Shown: one piece after another, positions 10,451-21,628 of the stretch
Layout of the letters: every line of letters starts with the position of its first letter
Position numbering within the stretch: the first letter of the stretch is position 1
Assembly: GCA_022410635.1 (NCBI GenBank)
Contig: JAJVDF010000166.1
Span: 302,092-366,091, forward strand
Reading direction: 5' to 3'
Length of the DNA stretch: 64,000 nt
From: Tretioscincus oriximinensis
Lineage: Eukaryota > Chordata > Lepidosauria > Squamata > Gymnophthalmidae
The notes under the pieces: model-generated
What the model was told of the DNA's origin: nothing
The model's input: the letters and a program-made list of their open reading frames with translations, nothing else
The model's database searches: none
Program-made: the position numbers and the translations under genes

Positions 10451-11779
10451 GTAGTCCTGATAAGGATCTTTGCACACAGGAAGGCATTTTGTCTCCGTTA
10501 ACATGTGGAGCAGAGTCATCATGATGATACTACCCTCGTGATAGGAAAGCCACATATATCTGCTGCCAGAGATGAGAACAGAAGTGCCATTTTAAAAAAG
10601 CTGGAAAGCTGCAGCTTTGATGGTAGTAAAAATATAAATTTTCAGCAAATATTGTTGGCATTATAAACTGAATCTGCTAAAATTTATTTTACATATCTAT
10701 TAATGCAGCAGCTCTCCTGCTCTTTTTTGAGCTGGCTCTATATGAGAGTAAGAACAATCAAAATATAAGGCTGTCAAAGAAGCTACAATAACATATATTG
10801 AGGGAGCTTTCCATCCCAAGTACCCCCTAAGTGGGCCAAATTTTGTATCGTAAAACAAAACAAAATGGGCTTTTTCAGAGTGGGGTTTCAGAGAATGTTC
10901 TAAATTTGCATGGTTATAGGAGTAAAGAGTACAACAGTTTTCTTAGGGTAGAGATATACTCCCAAAAATGCAAGTGAAACTTGCTACAGAACCATTTTGT
11001 ACCAAGCTGGAATACTCAGCACACTCTTCGAATGTCTACTTTCACTCACAGTTGGGATCCCAGCAGTGTTTTTGTCTTTCATTCCACCAAAAAAAAGAAA
11101 TGTCTCCGCAGATAAGGCAGTGTGCCAAGATACCATGTAATTAGGTTCAAGGACAAAGTTGATGCATTGTATTTTCTTATCATTTTTACTTCTCTCCCTC
11201 CCATTGGAAAACCTTATCACAAATTTAGGAAGTGTGTATGTGCTCCACTCTAGGTCATAGTTTCTGAAATGTGAAACTTGTAGGATCTTGTTCAGTATGG
11301 AAGTGAAGGACTGTTTCTGCTTCCCAACCTCCTAGAAGGCATTACATCAAGGAAGCATTTCTCTTATTTTTCATCAATCTTCTCTCAGCATCTTTGAATT
11401 CTCTAGAAATGCTCAAAATATAATTTTCCCTTTTGTTTTCCTTACCTTGTAACTTAATTTTTTGACAGGGTTTGCTGCATCAGCGATTTTTCTCTTCACA
11501 TTTCTTCCTGAGTCTGCCGCATGAACTTTTTTGAGCTGTTACACTATACCATCCTGTCACATTTTAGAAGTATATATTGCCATGCTCCACTGCTGATTTT
11601 TTAAAAAGACAAAATAAAAAACAATTGGATTTGTGTGGAACATGTTGTTAGGAGAGCTATACGCTTTAGTCTTGTCCTTCCTGTAAAATCAAAATAAAAA
11701 GAAGCTGCAGGCAGGGATCTAGAGAAGACGATAATTGTTTCACATAGTTTGACAGCTATTTGTAGTCTTTTTTTGCATT

Positions 11780-11945
11780 TAGACTTGAGAAAAGTCCAAG
11801 CAATTAGCAAGAACAAAGCATTCACGTTGCATACTATTTCACGATTCCCTAGTCACTCAAAAAATATCCTTAAAGTTATCTTAAACTTACCTTATGTGGA
11901 TTGCTTGTAAATAATCTACAATCATTCCAGTGCCTCTGGCATAGA
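11780..11945 (+). repeat. Hairpin-core repeat family, copy 1
   Basis: It contains CAAGCAATTAGCAAGAAC, then an inverted counterpart TGCATACTATTTCACGATTCCC, followed by TCTTAAACTTACCTTATGTG. The same order (CAATTAGCAATG core, CCCCAGTC-like word, then TTAAACTTACCTTATGTGGA) recurs at 40690-41000 and 46770-46910, and in reverse at 42740-42860, 45700-45850 and 47520-47640. The class is unknown. Confidence 0.55.
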
Positions 11946-11949
11946 GCTA

Positions 11950-12117
11950 AGGCAGTATTCCTGAAAAATCATTTGCAGGAAATCGAAAACAGTTGAAGTT
12001 TTTGCTTTCTTTTACTTGAGACTGCTTACTTGACTGATGGACCACTGTGTGAGACAGAATGCTGGACTAGATGGGCTCTGGCCCCATTTAGCAGGGCCTT
12101 TCTTATGTTCTTATATA
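11950..12117 (+). mobile_element. CR1-type LINE, old 3' fragment
   Basis: Diverged from the younger copies but with the same landmarks in order: ATTTGCAGG, TTTTGCTTTC, TGTGAGACAGAATGCTGGAC, TAGATGGGCTCTGGCC, and TCTTATGTTCTTAT at the end. There is no coding capacity. Confidence 0.8.
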
Positions 12118-13460
12118 TCAATCTAGAAGCTCAATAGCATGACCCTTACTGGCCCCTGACTAAATGAATGATAAAATTCAAAGTGAAAATGACTGCTGTA
12201 CACATGTTGGGGCTGGTCCATGAATGCATTCATATATTTGGCACCATTAAAAAATGTATACATCATTTCAACTCAGAAAAGGTGTTTGCTCTGCAGTGCT
12301 GCTCAGCTGTTTGACCAATAAGCGATTGTTCCAGAAAAGATTATCACTCCAGAATATTGCCAGAAAGCAGGTTTTTCAAGCAACCATTAACCACATTTTT
12401 CATAAAGAAGTAGATGACAAAAAAGGAAAAAAAGCAGAGGAAATAAGAAAAATATTTGTAAAAGAAAAAATGTATCTTAATAACTTACATATATCCCTGC
12501 CATAAGACTGAGTACTCTGTTGTGCCGTTTCCATAAGCCCTAAAAGATGAATTATAGCTTTTTTGTGTTTGCTAATTATTTCATTTATGATGCACTAATT
12601 ATAGACACTGGGTGCTAAGCAAACTACTCCATCCAATAATACTTTGCATTTATGACAAACCTTTGTTCATTTGATATTTTGAATTTGGAAATAGACAGTC
12701 TCTATTGTAGGAATTCAATTTCATTGGATCTTGTTCCTCCAAAATGCAGGACCTTTCCAGAATGATCAATCATCTACAAGGAAGGTTCTGTCAAAACTAG
12801 GGTCATGCCTGAATACACTTTGGTAATTTATTACCTGTTTTCTTGGTGCTAATGTAACAAGGAACATCATAGCTAAGGTTCAGGAAGATGTAGCCGTTGT
12901 CATTCGTATTAGTAAAGAATATATAATTGTAACAACAACAAGGAAAGTATGAGATTCCTCTTACACATTTTGTTATATGCAACTAAGTAGAAACACGATG
13001 TCACTTTAAAAACAAAAGACAAAAAAAATAGTACAAATCATCTTGTATAGCACATTTTTTGCTTCTTCTGGTGCTAACGAATCATGGTTTTCTTTTTCTT
13101 TCGTTCTTTCTTAATATTTTAACTAAAACCTCAGTTGACACCACAATATTTTCTTTCTTCTTGTAGAATACCGAATTTGGTGTTCCAGTTATATTTAATG
13201 CAGGAGTAGGAGCAAAGTGCTAATCTATTCATTTTATGTGATATTTTATGTCTCTGGAACTGTTGTCTGATTCTAATTTCGATGGTATGACTTGTTGCAC
13301 CTTGAAACTGGCCCTTGATTTTTAACCATTGGTGCTCTTGTAGAAGGCTCTAAAGATGGTGTGAGCTTTGGAGCCAGTATGAGAGCTGTCTCAAAACCTC
13401 AGTTTCAATATAGGCAATTTTGTTCTGGGTTATGTGGACTGCTCCAGAAAGTGAACTATA
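12118..13460. other. No recognisable feature
   Basis: Unique-looking AT-rich DNA with no exon or classifiable repeat. The 83-codon frame at 12254-12505 is lysine-rich at its end and has no recognisable domain; I do not treat it as a gene. Confidence 0.45.
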
Positions 13461-13534
13461 CTGCTCAAAACAATTAAGGGAACACTTTAATATAACAGTG
13501 TATGTTAAAGTGTTCCCTTAATTGTTTTGAGCAG
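13461..13534. mobile_element. Perfect 30-bp palindrome of Tc1-type ends
   Basis: Two exact 30-base inverted arms (starting CTGCTCAAAACAATTAAGGG and ending with its complement) are separated by 14 bases. The arm resembles the terminal inverted repeat of the Tc1-like element at 15690-16560, whose outer end reads TTTATTTGTTTGAGCAG. TATA precedes the left arm, consistent with TA target choice. It looks like an extreme internal deletion derivative (a minimal MITE) of such an element. Confidence 0.8.
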
Positions 13535-14279
13535 CATTTTGGTGGAAATGGACCAGCTGAAGTAGTCCAATGAGAAGCAAGTGCAAAAACAATCTATATT
13601 TAGATTAAACACCAAAGTGTGAGCACATAGACACTGTGTCTCTAGTTTAGAAAAGCCATCATGAAAAATAATTTGCTATTCACACAGAAGATGAATTGTA
13701 ATACTTCTCTGACATAGCTCTGTAGGGGGTCTTCATATGCTTGAAGTGTAGAAAACTGCATAGCAAATAGAAATGTTTTAGTGTTGCTTTCCATGAAGGA
13801 GAAATCAAGCAACAACAACCGAAATTACAACAAGAAGTACTTTTGATGTCTACAACCATATCATTAAATGAAAAGTTACAATGATGAAAATGGTTTCTAT
13901 AACAACAAGCAGAACTTCAGCTACTTTGAATCCAAGCCATCCTGGTTCAGCAGCAACAGCAAGTGTAGCAAAGGAAAAGCGACAGACGTGACACATGTTA
14001 TAAAGTGGGTGGTAAAGAATGTTGACTTCATTCAAGTCAGAAAGCTTCAGCATCAACGTTCTTAAATACTTCACATGAACGTGGACCAGCCTACAGAGAA
14101 AGGTGTGCTGTATTCTTTGCATTAAAAGAATATCCTCAAATAGAAGGAAAGTTTTTTACAACTGTTTCCAGACAGCAAGCTGGGATCTAAAATTAATTTT
14201 TTAAAAATCACTTTTTCCCCTTGCTGTCCCTCACCAGATGCAAGGAGTAGATCCTTACGTCCAGGTCTGTTGACTTATT
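13535..14279. other. No recognisable feature
   Basis: AT-rich DNA with overlapping short frames on both strands near 13850-14120 and no supporting domain or splice pattern. Confidence 0.4.
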
Positions 14280-14520
14280 TTGATATAATGATACTTAGTT
14301 GCACCAGACACAGCGAATGATTTATTCATTTTCGTTTCCGTTTCACGGGTTATTGTTCTGTATGTTCTGAGTTAGTAACATTTCTTAATAAGCAAACTTC
14401 ATGCAATTAGATATTCAAATAATTATTAACGTTATGCGCACTGGCATTAAGAATGCTTGACAACTTTTGGCCATCTTGTGTTTTGATTTCAATTTCAATT
14501 ATATACAATTAAAACAAAAA
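14280..14520. promoter_or_regulatory. Candidate conserved non-coding element
   Basis: This stretch has no repeat signature, retains scattered CpGs (TTCGTTTCCG, TCACGGGT, AACGTTATGCGCA) and clusters homeodomain-type cores (AATTAG, ATAATTATTAAC, CAATTATA). That texture is common in vertebrate developmental enhancers, but conservation cannot be judged from a single sequence. Confidence 0.2.
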
Positions 14521-14884
14521 AAGGCCTTTGTTCATACTTGTTGGGAGGGAATAGTTAATGGGAGCCAATTCTATTTACTAACTAGGGTGAATGTTTCCTG
14601 CCATAAGCAGAGATACTTATGGGTCACTTAGGTTTGTGATGACATGATATATATGATATTTCACCCCATCAAAATACGTGGACATGCATGTATGCAGTTA
14701 CCATTTTTGATTCAGTTTAACTCTGCAGATGTACGGTCTCACCATCTTCAAACACAATGAAAACATTGCCTTCTGTCAACCGTACGTAATTTCGTTGTCA
14801 ATGTGGTGTAAATTTCCACTGGTTCTTTTGACTGTGGCATAACGTCTACAGTTGTTAAATTTGTACATACAAATAGCAGGAATA

Positions 14885-15060
14885 TTATTTATTTATGTAT
14901 TTGCTTTATTTATATGTCACCCTTAAGCCTAAAAAGATTCTTGGAGTGACTTATACATAATGTTGGACACATTCTTGCCCTCAGGCTTACAATCTAAAAA
15001 GGCATGACACATGAGGAAAAGAGGGTAGGGAAGGAACAGGGGAAGTTAATAGCATTGCTG
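14885..15060 (-). repeat. Old LINE/SINE 3'-end fragment (L2-like tail)
   Basis: Starts with ATTTATTTATGTATTTGCTT and TTTATATGTCACCC, the reverse of the usual .GGGTG..ATA.AAATAAATAAAT tail of L2-mobilised elements. It continues with CAGGCTTACAATCTAAAAAG. The family cannot be resolved by eye. Confidence 0.45.
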
Positions 15061-15689
15061 GTCTGCTGTAAGGAAGGCTGTACAGTGGCATGGATCTTTG
15101 GCTGGCTACAGATCGGAATAGACAGTAAAATACACTAAGAAAAGCCTCTACAATTTTTGCTTATTCTCTTATCTGCTTCCCAGTCATGAACCTACTTACC
15201 TCCATGTCTACGAAGGTATAGACCAGTCCCCCAGTCACTTTCCAGTAAGCAGAAAATATGTTTACATGCACATGTCTGGGTGCATATTGGTGAAAGAGGC
15301 ATCGTCCCTCCCTGGGCTAGTTGTGGTGCAGGTTGGGAGCTGTAGTCCGCAGGGCATGGCCTGTGCAAGCTGGGGAGAAGAGGCTGCCTGATGCTCAAGA
15401 GGCCCCACCTGCAGCACAATAAAGCTCCATTTTACTCTCCTCACATTTTGGGCTGCTGATGTTACTACTGCCAGCTTTATGAAGCTGCGGGGCACAACAA
15501 GCATTAATAGTATTTCTCATTGTGAAAAAATGTCACCTAGAAGCAGGCAGAAATACAAAGAAGAATCATAAACCTGGAAACAGAAATTCTGCCTGAAGAT
15601 GAAAAACTGGAAGCTGGTTGTTTTGTTATTGTTGACAACCAGCACTCCATCTATATACAAAGTCATCTCTGAAGACTTCTTTGAGCCAC
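15061..15689. other. No recognisable gene
   Basis: Unclassified DNA with short frames on both strands. The sequence between 15520 and 15689 lies where the Tc1 transposase should continue, but it does not resemble the rest of that protein. Confidence 0.4.
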
Positions 15690-16252
15690 CCCACACCATT
15701 ACTGACCCAATGCCAAACGGTCATGCTGAAGGATGTTGCAGGCAGCAGATCACTCTCCCTGGTGTCTCCAGACTCTGTCACGTCTGTCACATGTGCTCAG
15801 TGTGAACCTGCTTTCATCTGCGAAGAGCACAGGGCACCAGTGGCGAAGTTGCCAATCCTGGTGTTCTGTGGCAAATGCCAAGCGTCCTGCATGGTGTTGG
15901 GCTGTGAGCACGGTGGAGGATCTGTGGATGTCGGGCCCTCATACCATCCTCATGGAGTCGGTTTCTATCCGTTGTGCAGACACATGCACATTTGTACCCT
16001 GCTGGAGGTCTGGCAATGCTCCCCCTGTTCCTCCTTGCAGAGGAGGTAGCAGTCCAGCTGCTGGGTTGTTGCCCTCCTACGGCCCCCTCCACATCTCCTG
16101 GTGTACTGGCCTGTCTCCTGGTAGCACCTCCAGGCTCTGGACACTACCCTGACAGACACTGCAAACCTTCTTGCCACAGCTCGCATTGATGTGCCATCCT
16201 GGGTGAGCTGCACTACCTGAGCCACTTGTGTGGGTTGCAGAGTTTGTCTCAT
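15690..16252 (-). pseudogene. Tc1-like transposase pseudogene
   Basis: The N-terminal DNA-binding domain (about the first 60 residues) is intact in one frame. The catalytic domain is split over at least two further frames with in-frame stops (for example after the RVWRHQGE block), and it ends at the VWGG motif. Tc1 transposases are usually about 340 residues; only about the first half to 55 percent is represented here. Transposase of this family cuts and pastes DNA at TA sites. Confidence 0.85.
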
Positions 16253-16560
16253 GCTACCACAAGTGTGAAAGGACAACCAACATTCAAAAGTCACCAAACC
16301 ATCAGCCAGAAAGCATTGGTACTGAGATGTGGTCTGCGGTCCCCAACACCAGAACCACTCCTTTACTGAGTGTGTCTTGATCATTGCCAATAATTTCAAC
16401 CTGTTGTCTGTTCCATTTGCAAACAGCATGTCAAATTGATTGTCAATCAGTGTTGTGGACAGTTTGATTTCTAAGTGGACAGTTTGATTTCACAGAAGTT
16501 TGATTTACTTGGAATTATATTCTGTTGTTTAAGTAGTCCCTTTATTTGTTTGAGCAGTGT
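15690..16560 (-). mobile_element. Tc1-like transposon relic, 3'-truncated
   Basis: Reading the minus strand from 16560, the terminal repeat comes first (TTGTTTGAGCAG complement), then a transposase beginning near 16252 with [16 protein letters not shown], a paired helix-turn-helix with [20 protein letters not shown], and the linker TGQYTRR followed by a basic stretch. After a frameshift come NRLHEDGMRARHPQ and, in another frame, LFADESRFTLSTCDRR, holding the first catalytic aspartate of the DDE/D domain. GSVMVWGG follows near 15690 after a stop codon. The later QDNARPH and SPDLNPIE-type catalytic blocks and the second terminal repeat are absent. It cannot be functional. Confidence 0.88.
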
Positions 16561-16562
16561 AT

Positions 16563-16760
16563 TTAAATTTACTGTAAACCTACCTTATGTGGACTGTATT
16601 TATGCACTCTACAGTACTCCATTTCCTGTATCTAGAAACATTCTTGCAGGAAGTGTGAAGATTGCGTTCTAGCCCTTTGATGTTCAACTTGTCTTGTATG
16701 CTCATCTTTCCCACCACAATGGGTAAAAAAAAAGTCATGTGACATTTTTTGTCCCGTTAT
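16563..16760 (+). repeat. Hairpin-core repeat family, copy 2 (partial)
   Basis: TTTACTGTAAACCTACCTTATGTGGACTG begins immediately after the Tc1 end, and it is followed by GCAGGAAGTGTGAAGATTGC, TTCTAGCCCTTTG and GTCATGTGACA. The same words occur in order in the copies at 40800-40930 and 45560-45680. The junction suggests the Tc1 element jumped into a pre-existing copy of this family, or that both were joined by a deletion. Confidence 0.5.
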
Positions 16761-17589
16761 TATGATTGTGAGGGGGGGAGGTAAGTCCAGAATACACCTT
16801 TGCACTTTCTGCTCCTAAGCAGAGATCAGGAATGCTTCTACCTGAGGATTTTCAAACAATGATATGAAACATTCTCTACCACTATTGAAAGGGACAATCT
16901 GTCCACCAAGGGGCACAACCTCCCTAGGACTGATCTGCCATTCTCCCTTGACTCTGTATACCACTTAAAAGCCTTGATAGTGGTTTTCTGTGCACTGTAC
17001 AGAGGCAAAAATCCATACTCAGAGGCGAAAATCAATGGGCACATCTACATTGATGTGGGTTTTTTACTGGATTCTGCTAGCATGAATTAAAACCATGCCA
17101 GGAAAGTTGAGTTTGGTCGGAGGGCACTAGATGGGAAGGAACTGGGTAGGTGATAGTGTATTCGACACTTACCCTGGGTGACGTGATGCAACACCATGTC
17201 CCTCGGCTATACAAATACCTGAACATTCCAATGAAATGTCAAAGTAATTACAGTGTTTTTATTTCACCTAGTGAAGCATCCTGAATGAGTTATTAGAATT
17301 TTTTTTAACAATATTCACACTTTTGGACAATATCAACCTTTTTTGAAGGGGAAAACCATGGACTAATCTGGTGTGAAGGCATTTTGCAGACCAGAAATTC
17401 AATAGGGAGACCCAGATAATGGCAAAATTGGTTTGCTTTGTAAATATGCCAGGTGCACAATAGGTGCTGTTTCCACTGAGCCTTATTCTGGGCTATATTT
17501 CAGAATAGGAGTCTGCCATCTATAAGTTAGTATTGAATATGTTTTGCCATATCCTACACTGGCATGTAGATGGCCAAAGTCTATGCTGA
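16761..17589. other. No recognisable feature
   Basis: AT-rich DNA; no exon, RNA gene or classifiable repeat was seen. Confidence 0.4.
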
Positions 17590-18380
17590 GAATAAGGCTG
17601 CTTGCATACGACAAGCTAAAAAGTGTTACAAAGCTATATTCCGTAATATAGCAATAGCGTGTTGTGCACACCACAAATCTATATTCTAGAATATAACAAT
17701 GGTGTGTCTGTGCACACTATTACTTTATTCTTGTGACACACAGCTGGTTCCACTGCATTTCTTTAGCTGTGCCCTCCTTCTGGCCAGCCCTCCGTCTGCT
17801 TTCGGGGGCTGCTGCCTGGAGATTGGTTCGGTGAAGTGACCAGCAAAATGTTGTTGCTGTCAAAATGGTTCATCTGAAGCGAGGAGCAGGAGGTGGGGAG
17901 ATTGACAGGCTGTCTCAATGTTGATCGTCGCTTCGCTGAGCTGATCTCCAGACAGTAGCCCCCGAAAGTAGGCAGAGGGCTGGCTGGAAGAGGGCACAGC
18001 TGAAGCAATGCAGTGGAGTCAGAAGCCTTTTCCTAAGCCCAGCAATCCCTTGGCCTGCTTTTGGAGATCGGCTCGGCAGAGCAATTAGCAGCATTGAGAT
18101 GTCCCGTCAACCTCCTCCTCCTCACCTCAGCCAAACCATTTGACAGCAACGACGCCCTGCTGTTCACTTTGCTGAGCCGATCTCCAGGCAGCAGCCCCAA
18201 AAGCAGGCGGAGGGCTGGCTGGGCTTAGAAAAGACAGGCAGATTCTCCTACTGAAGCAAGGAGGCGGTGCTTGCCTGTCATCTCTCCCCTTCTGAACACA
18301 TTGACTCTTGCACCTAATGTGCACACAGGAGAGGATGGGGGTTGGTTACGAGAAGACAGAGGTTGGCTGCAAGATGTTGG
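17590..18380 (+). mobile_element. Complex foldback element, copy B (two hairpins)
   Basis: Homologous to 6865-7705 in order: ACAAAGCTATATTCCG near the left, a GGTGTGTCTGTGCACA word, the GGGGGCTGCTGCCTGGAGAT core, then TGTCATCTCTCCCCTTCT and a GAGGTTGGCTGCAAG end. Instead of one long palindrome it contains two in tandem. Hairpin 1 pairs 17766-17824 with 17941-18002. Hairpin 2 pairs about 18027-18078 with 18170-18235, its left arm lacking about 16 central bases. No transposase is present. Confidence 0.75.
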
Positions 18381-20224
18381 ATGCTCTCAGCAATAGTTTA
18401 TTCTCGGATAAATTATGTTTATTGCGGGACGTCTCCTGAAAGACGCTTAACACTTGTACCAGAACCTCCCTCATCTCACATCAATTGAGGAAGAAAATAG
18501 ATTGAAACAGGATGTGTACAAAAGTAGCTTTGTTCTTGTCAGTGAATTGAATGTGAAGTTTTGGGAACAGAAACTAAACCAGGTACCTAGCAATGCTGCT
18601 GTCCACGTGAACGGAGGCTTAAGGGAAGGGGGTGTTGTATAGACCCACCATCAGTGGTAGGATTGGACAGTGGGACATGTGTTCGTTCCTGCAATCAACT
18701 GGGTTTGCATGTGGAGGGGGCACATGAAATCTTGTGTCCCCTGTCTGGGTGGAAAATCTGGTTCGGGTTGTAGTAAAAAAAAAAACCTAGTTCCATACAA
18801 GGCGACTCTAGTTTCACACTCCTTATCTGAAAACGGATCTTTTTCCACCACTGGGGATGCAAAAAGAGTACTTTTTCCTAGCTTATAGCTTAGATTGCAA
18901 GCTTCCCAAGAGTGTCTGCGACTCTTGAAGAAGGTAGCATTTTTATCTATGCAGATGCTACCAAAGGGGCACAGTTAAGTGACTGAAATAAAACTAGGTA
19001 AAAGTACATCCTTGAAATGACTGGGAATGTATTTCTATTTGAGTACTAAAAAAGTAAATTATGTGTTTCTATAATTGATTTTGTTGTTGGTTCTTGCTTT
19101 GTATCTTACTCTGGTTGTTAGATAATGGTTTCTAATTAAAAATAAACAAACTGAAGTCTGAAGTCTGTCAGTGCTGTCATGCACACTTATATCATAACAA
19201 TTTTCCTTATGTAATCATAAGAACACACATGCAAAAGTACTTCTGTAGAATTTATTACACCTGCACAATTGGAGGGCTGCACACTAATAACACTTAGGAA
19301 ACTTATCAAATTGCAAGTCTTTCTTTCAAAGACAAATAAGGCAATAAAATATTGATCTACTACTTTTCCCCCTCAAAATTTAAAATTAACTAATATAGCC
19401 ACTGAGATCCAATTAATTTTTAAGACCTGACTTCTGCAGATACAGTAAGTAAATATATCACATTAGATAATATGGTCTCAAAGTTTTGACTTTTCTTTTA
19501 CCATTTAAAGGGAAGCCCTCCTGATATCATCTCTATTCATATTTATCCACAATGAGGCAGGATCTACACATTGGAATGGAGCAGCCAGAAATGTGTCAGC
19601 TAGGCCTACAGATTTCTGGGGGAAAAAATCAAGAAAGGAACCATGTAGATGGTGCCTAAAGATTATGTTTAAACTAAGGGTGCCTCCCCACAAGATATTT
19701 TCACCACAGTATTACCTATATCATGAATGACCCACCCTACGTGTTTACAGAAGTTCAGTAATCCATTGGCTGCAAAGGCCCATGGTCTCAGTTTTTCTTA
19801 TAATTCCTTGTTAAAAAACTTTATTTCAGGCTATTGTGTAAATTCACTAAAATGCTTTTGTGGGACCTTCCAAAGTGGGAACATGTTAGCTATCACAAGA
19901 CTTCAGTGCTAGGCATAAAGGTTCATTGGCTGTCAGCTTGCAGAGAATGCTGGGAATTGTAGTAAGACAACTGCATCAATGACTAGTGGGACATGTCATG
20001 TGATGAGAATACAATGTAACAGGAAAACAGGAAACAGCATGGAATGTTGAAAATGAGTGGGAAGGCAATCGCAACTGGATTTTTTCAGGTTTAGAGTAAA
20101 CTTGGACTAAATCAGATTGTGGGGAGGGGGGTCTGCTTGATTAAACAGCCTGCAGTCTTTAGTGCAAATTAGTTAATGCACTTCAGATTCTTTAATAAAA
20201 TGACTGCCTGTCCATCAATTACAG
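18381..20224. other. No recognisable gene
   Basis: No exon or transposon was identified. A TGCTGGGAATTGTAGT word at about 19950 recalls the ends of some amniote hAT-type MITEs but has no visible partner. Confidence 0.4.
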
Positions 20225-20227
20225 AAC

Positions 20228-20475
20228 AAGTGCCTCAGCATATGCCATTTCTTGTTCTCCTCTGCCTCAAGTCTCCTCTGTGCTTAGAATTATTTTGCCA
20301 CTGAGTACATTCCATCTTTAGCTTCAAGAGCATATTTCTGTCCCTCGGGTTTTTTATTTCTTCTTTTTCTTCTTCTCGCATTTCTTGTGATTCTCCCAAG
20401 CATGCTGAGATCCCCTCCTGGTTCTTCAGTAGTTTCATTTTGACAACATTCCTCACAGCATTTACTAGTTCAGTT
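20228..20475 (-). other. Charged coiled-coil-like open frame, possible exon relic
   Basis: The minus-strand frame from about 20475 down to a stop near 20235 reads through about 78 codons. It is rich in Lys, Glu and Arg with a REEEKEEIKNPRDRN stretch and a basic end (RQRRTRNG). This composition is less random than in neighbouring frames. There is no ATG at its start, no family was recognised, and no clean splice acceptor or donor was established. It may be a processed-pseudogene or exon fragment, or chance. Confidence 0.2.
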
Positions 20476-21485
20476 CACTGTTATGGGGAAAATGCCAATA
20501 TTTCTGAGAATGTTGTGAGAGTCTGATTTTTGATGGGCTTTGCAGGCTTGTCACAAAGTCTGTTCCTTATTGTCCCAAAAAAATTGTCTGCAGTTTTCTT
20601 GTTAAAATAAATAAATAAATCATTGTTTTGGGTTTCTTCAGAGTTTCTGTCTCTCTGGCTCCCCTTCTCCCTTGCTTTTCTTCCTAGAAAAAAGCCTTTA
20701 GCGATACATAGCTTGATCGCATCTATTTTGTTGAAAGCAGTAAGCCAGACATTTCTTTTCAGTGTGCCAAAATACTGAGCTTGGTAGAAGCAAAATCATC
20801 AGAGGAAATGAAAAGACAAATAATGAAGACAACAAGGAAAAAGGATTGGAAGGCAGGAATGAGAAGGAAGCAGTTTTCACTTTCTTACAGAGAAGCTTGG
20901 AAAAATATCACAGTTGAATCAAACCTTTATGCAGAGTTTTGCTAATCCAATTTAAGGAATTCACTAGTTCACATTTGTGTGCATGGGACTTGTATGCATT
21001 GTCTGCTGATCTAGGTCAGAAGTATGCTAAGAACCTTCTAAAACTAAGCAAGTCATATCATCCTTGCCTTTTCACTGTTGCTGCTGCCATTAGCCATTAG
21101 TTATCCATATGTGTGAGCTGTGTAGGGTGAGTGATCGGTGCCTACCTTCTCATTAATGTTGCAGTCATCACCAGCAGTCAGCTGGCTGGACTGGCAGGCA
21201 AGAGAGCTGGGCAGGTTAAATGAGCAGCACCAGCCTTGCCTCCTTGCTGCTGCCACTGGCATCCAACTGGCAGCGTGGATGTCCACACTGTCACTATTGT
21301 CATCATGATCCTGAAAGATATCCAAAAGGGGGGAAGGAGGGGGAAGGGAGGTGAGGATTGTGTTTGAAAATTACAACTCTGTTTGGAGAGAGAGGGCTGG
21401 GCTTGAGGAGCAGAGGAGAGGAGGAACTGTTTAGGTGGAGGATAATGCTCCCAGATTACCAAATTTGAAATGTAGTGACTCTAGA
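20476..21485. other. No recognisable feature
   Basis: Contains a short ATAAATAAATAAAT run near 20608 and otherwise unclassified DNA. Confidence 0.4.
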
Positions 21486-21628
21486 TTTTATCCACTTTAG
21501 TAGAAGTGCATTTGCTTGATCTGTCTCAGTCATGTTTTCATAGGTTCAGTAATCCATTTTGGGACCTAAAATGGATTACTGAAACTGAGCAAACAGGGCC
21601 TAATTCACTTCTGCTAAAGTGGATTAAA
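21486..21628. repeat. Foldback repeat of about 143 bp
   Basis: The outer arms pair (TTTATCCACTTTAGTAGAAG on the left against CTTCTGCTAAAGTGGATTAAA on the right), and the centre is a near-perfect hairpin with GTTCAGTAATCCATTTT facing AAAATGGATTACTGAAAC around a 7-base loop. It is non-coding and MITE-like; no target duplication was established. Confidence 0.7.

Larger units (their letters stand above)
9485..11775. other. No recognisable gene; simple repeats only
   Basis: This long AT-rich stretch holds a GAAA-type microsatellite (10160-10197) and a pair of direct repeats (10358-10450). No exon, RNA gene or transposon could be identified. Confidence 0.45.

Noticed and set aside
13461..13534. 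Rho-independent-style terminator or microRNA hairpin
   Set aside because: The arm sequence matches Tc1-type transposon ends and the TA context; a vertebrate genome gives no reason for a bacterial terminator.
15192..15504. Overlapping 75- and 80-codon minus frames
   Set aside because: No domain, no link to the neighbouring Tc1 transposase, and overlapping frames cannot both be real.
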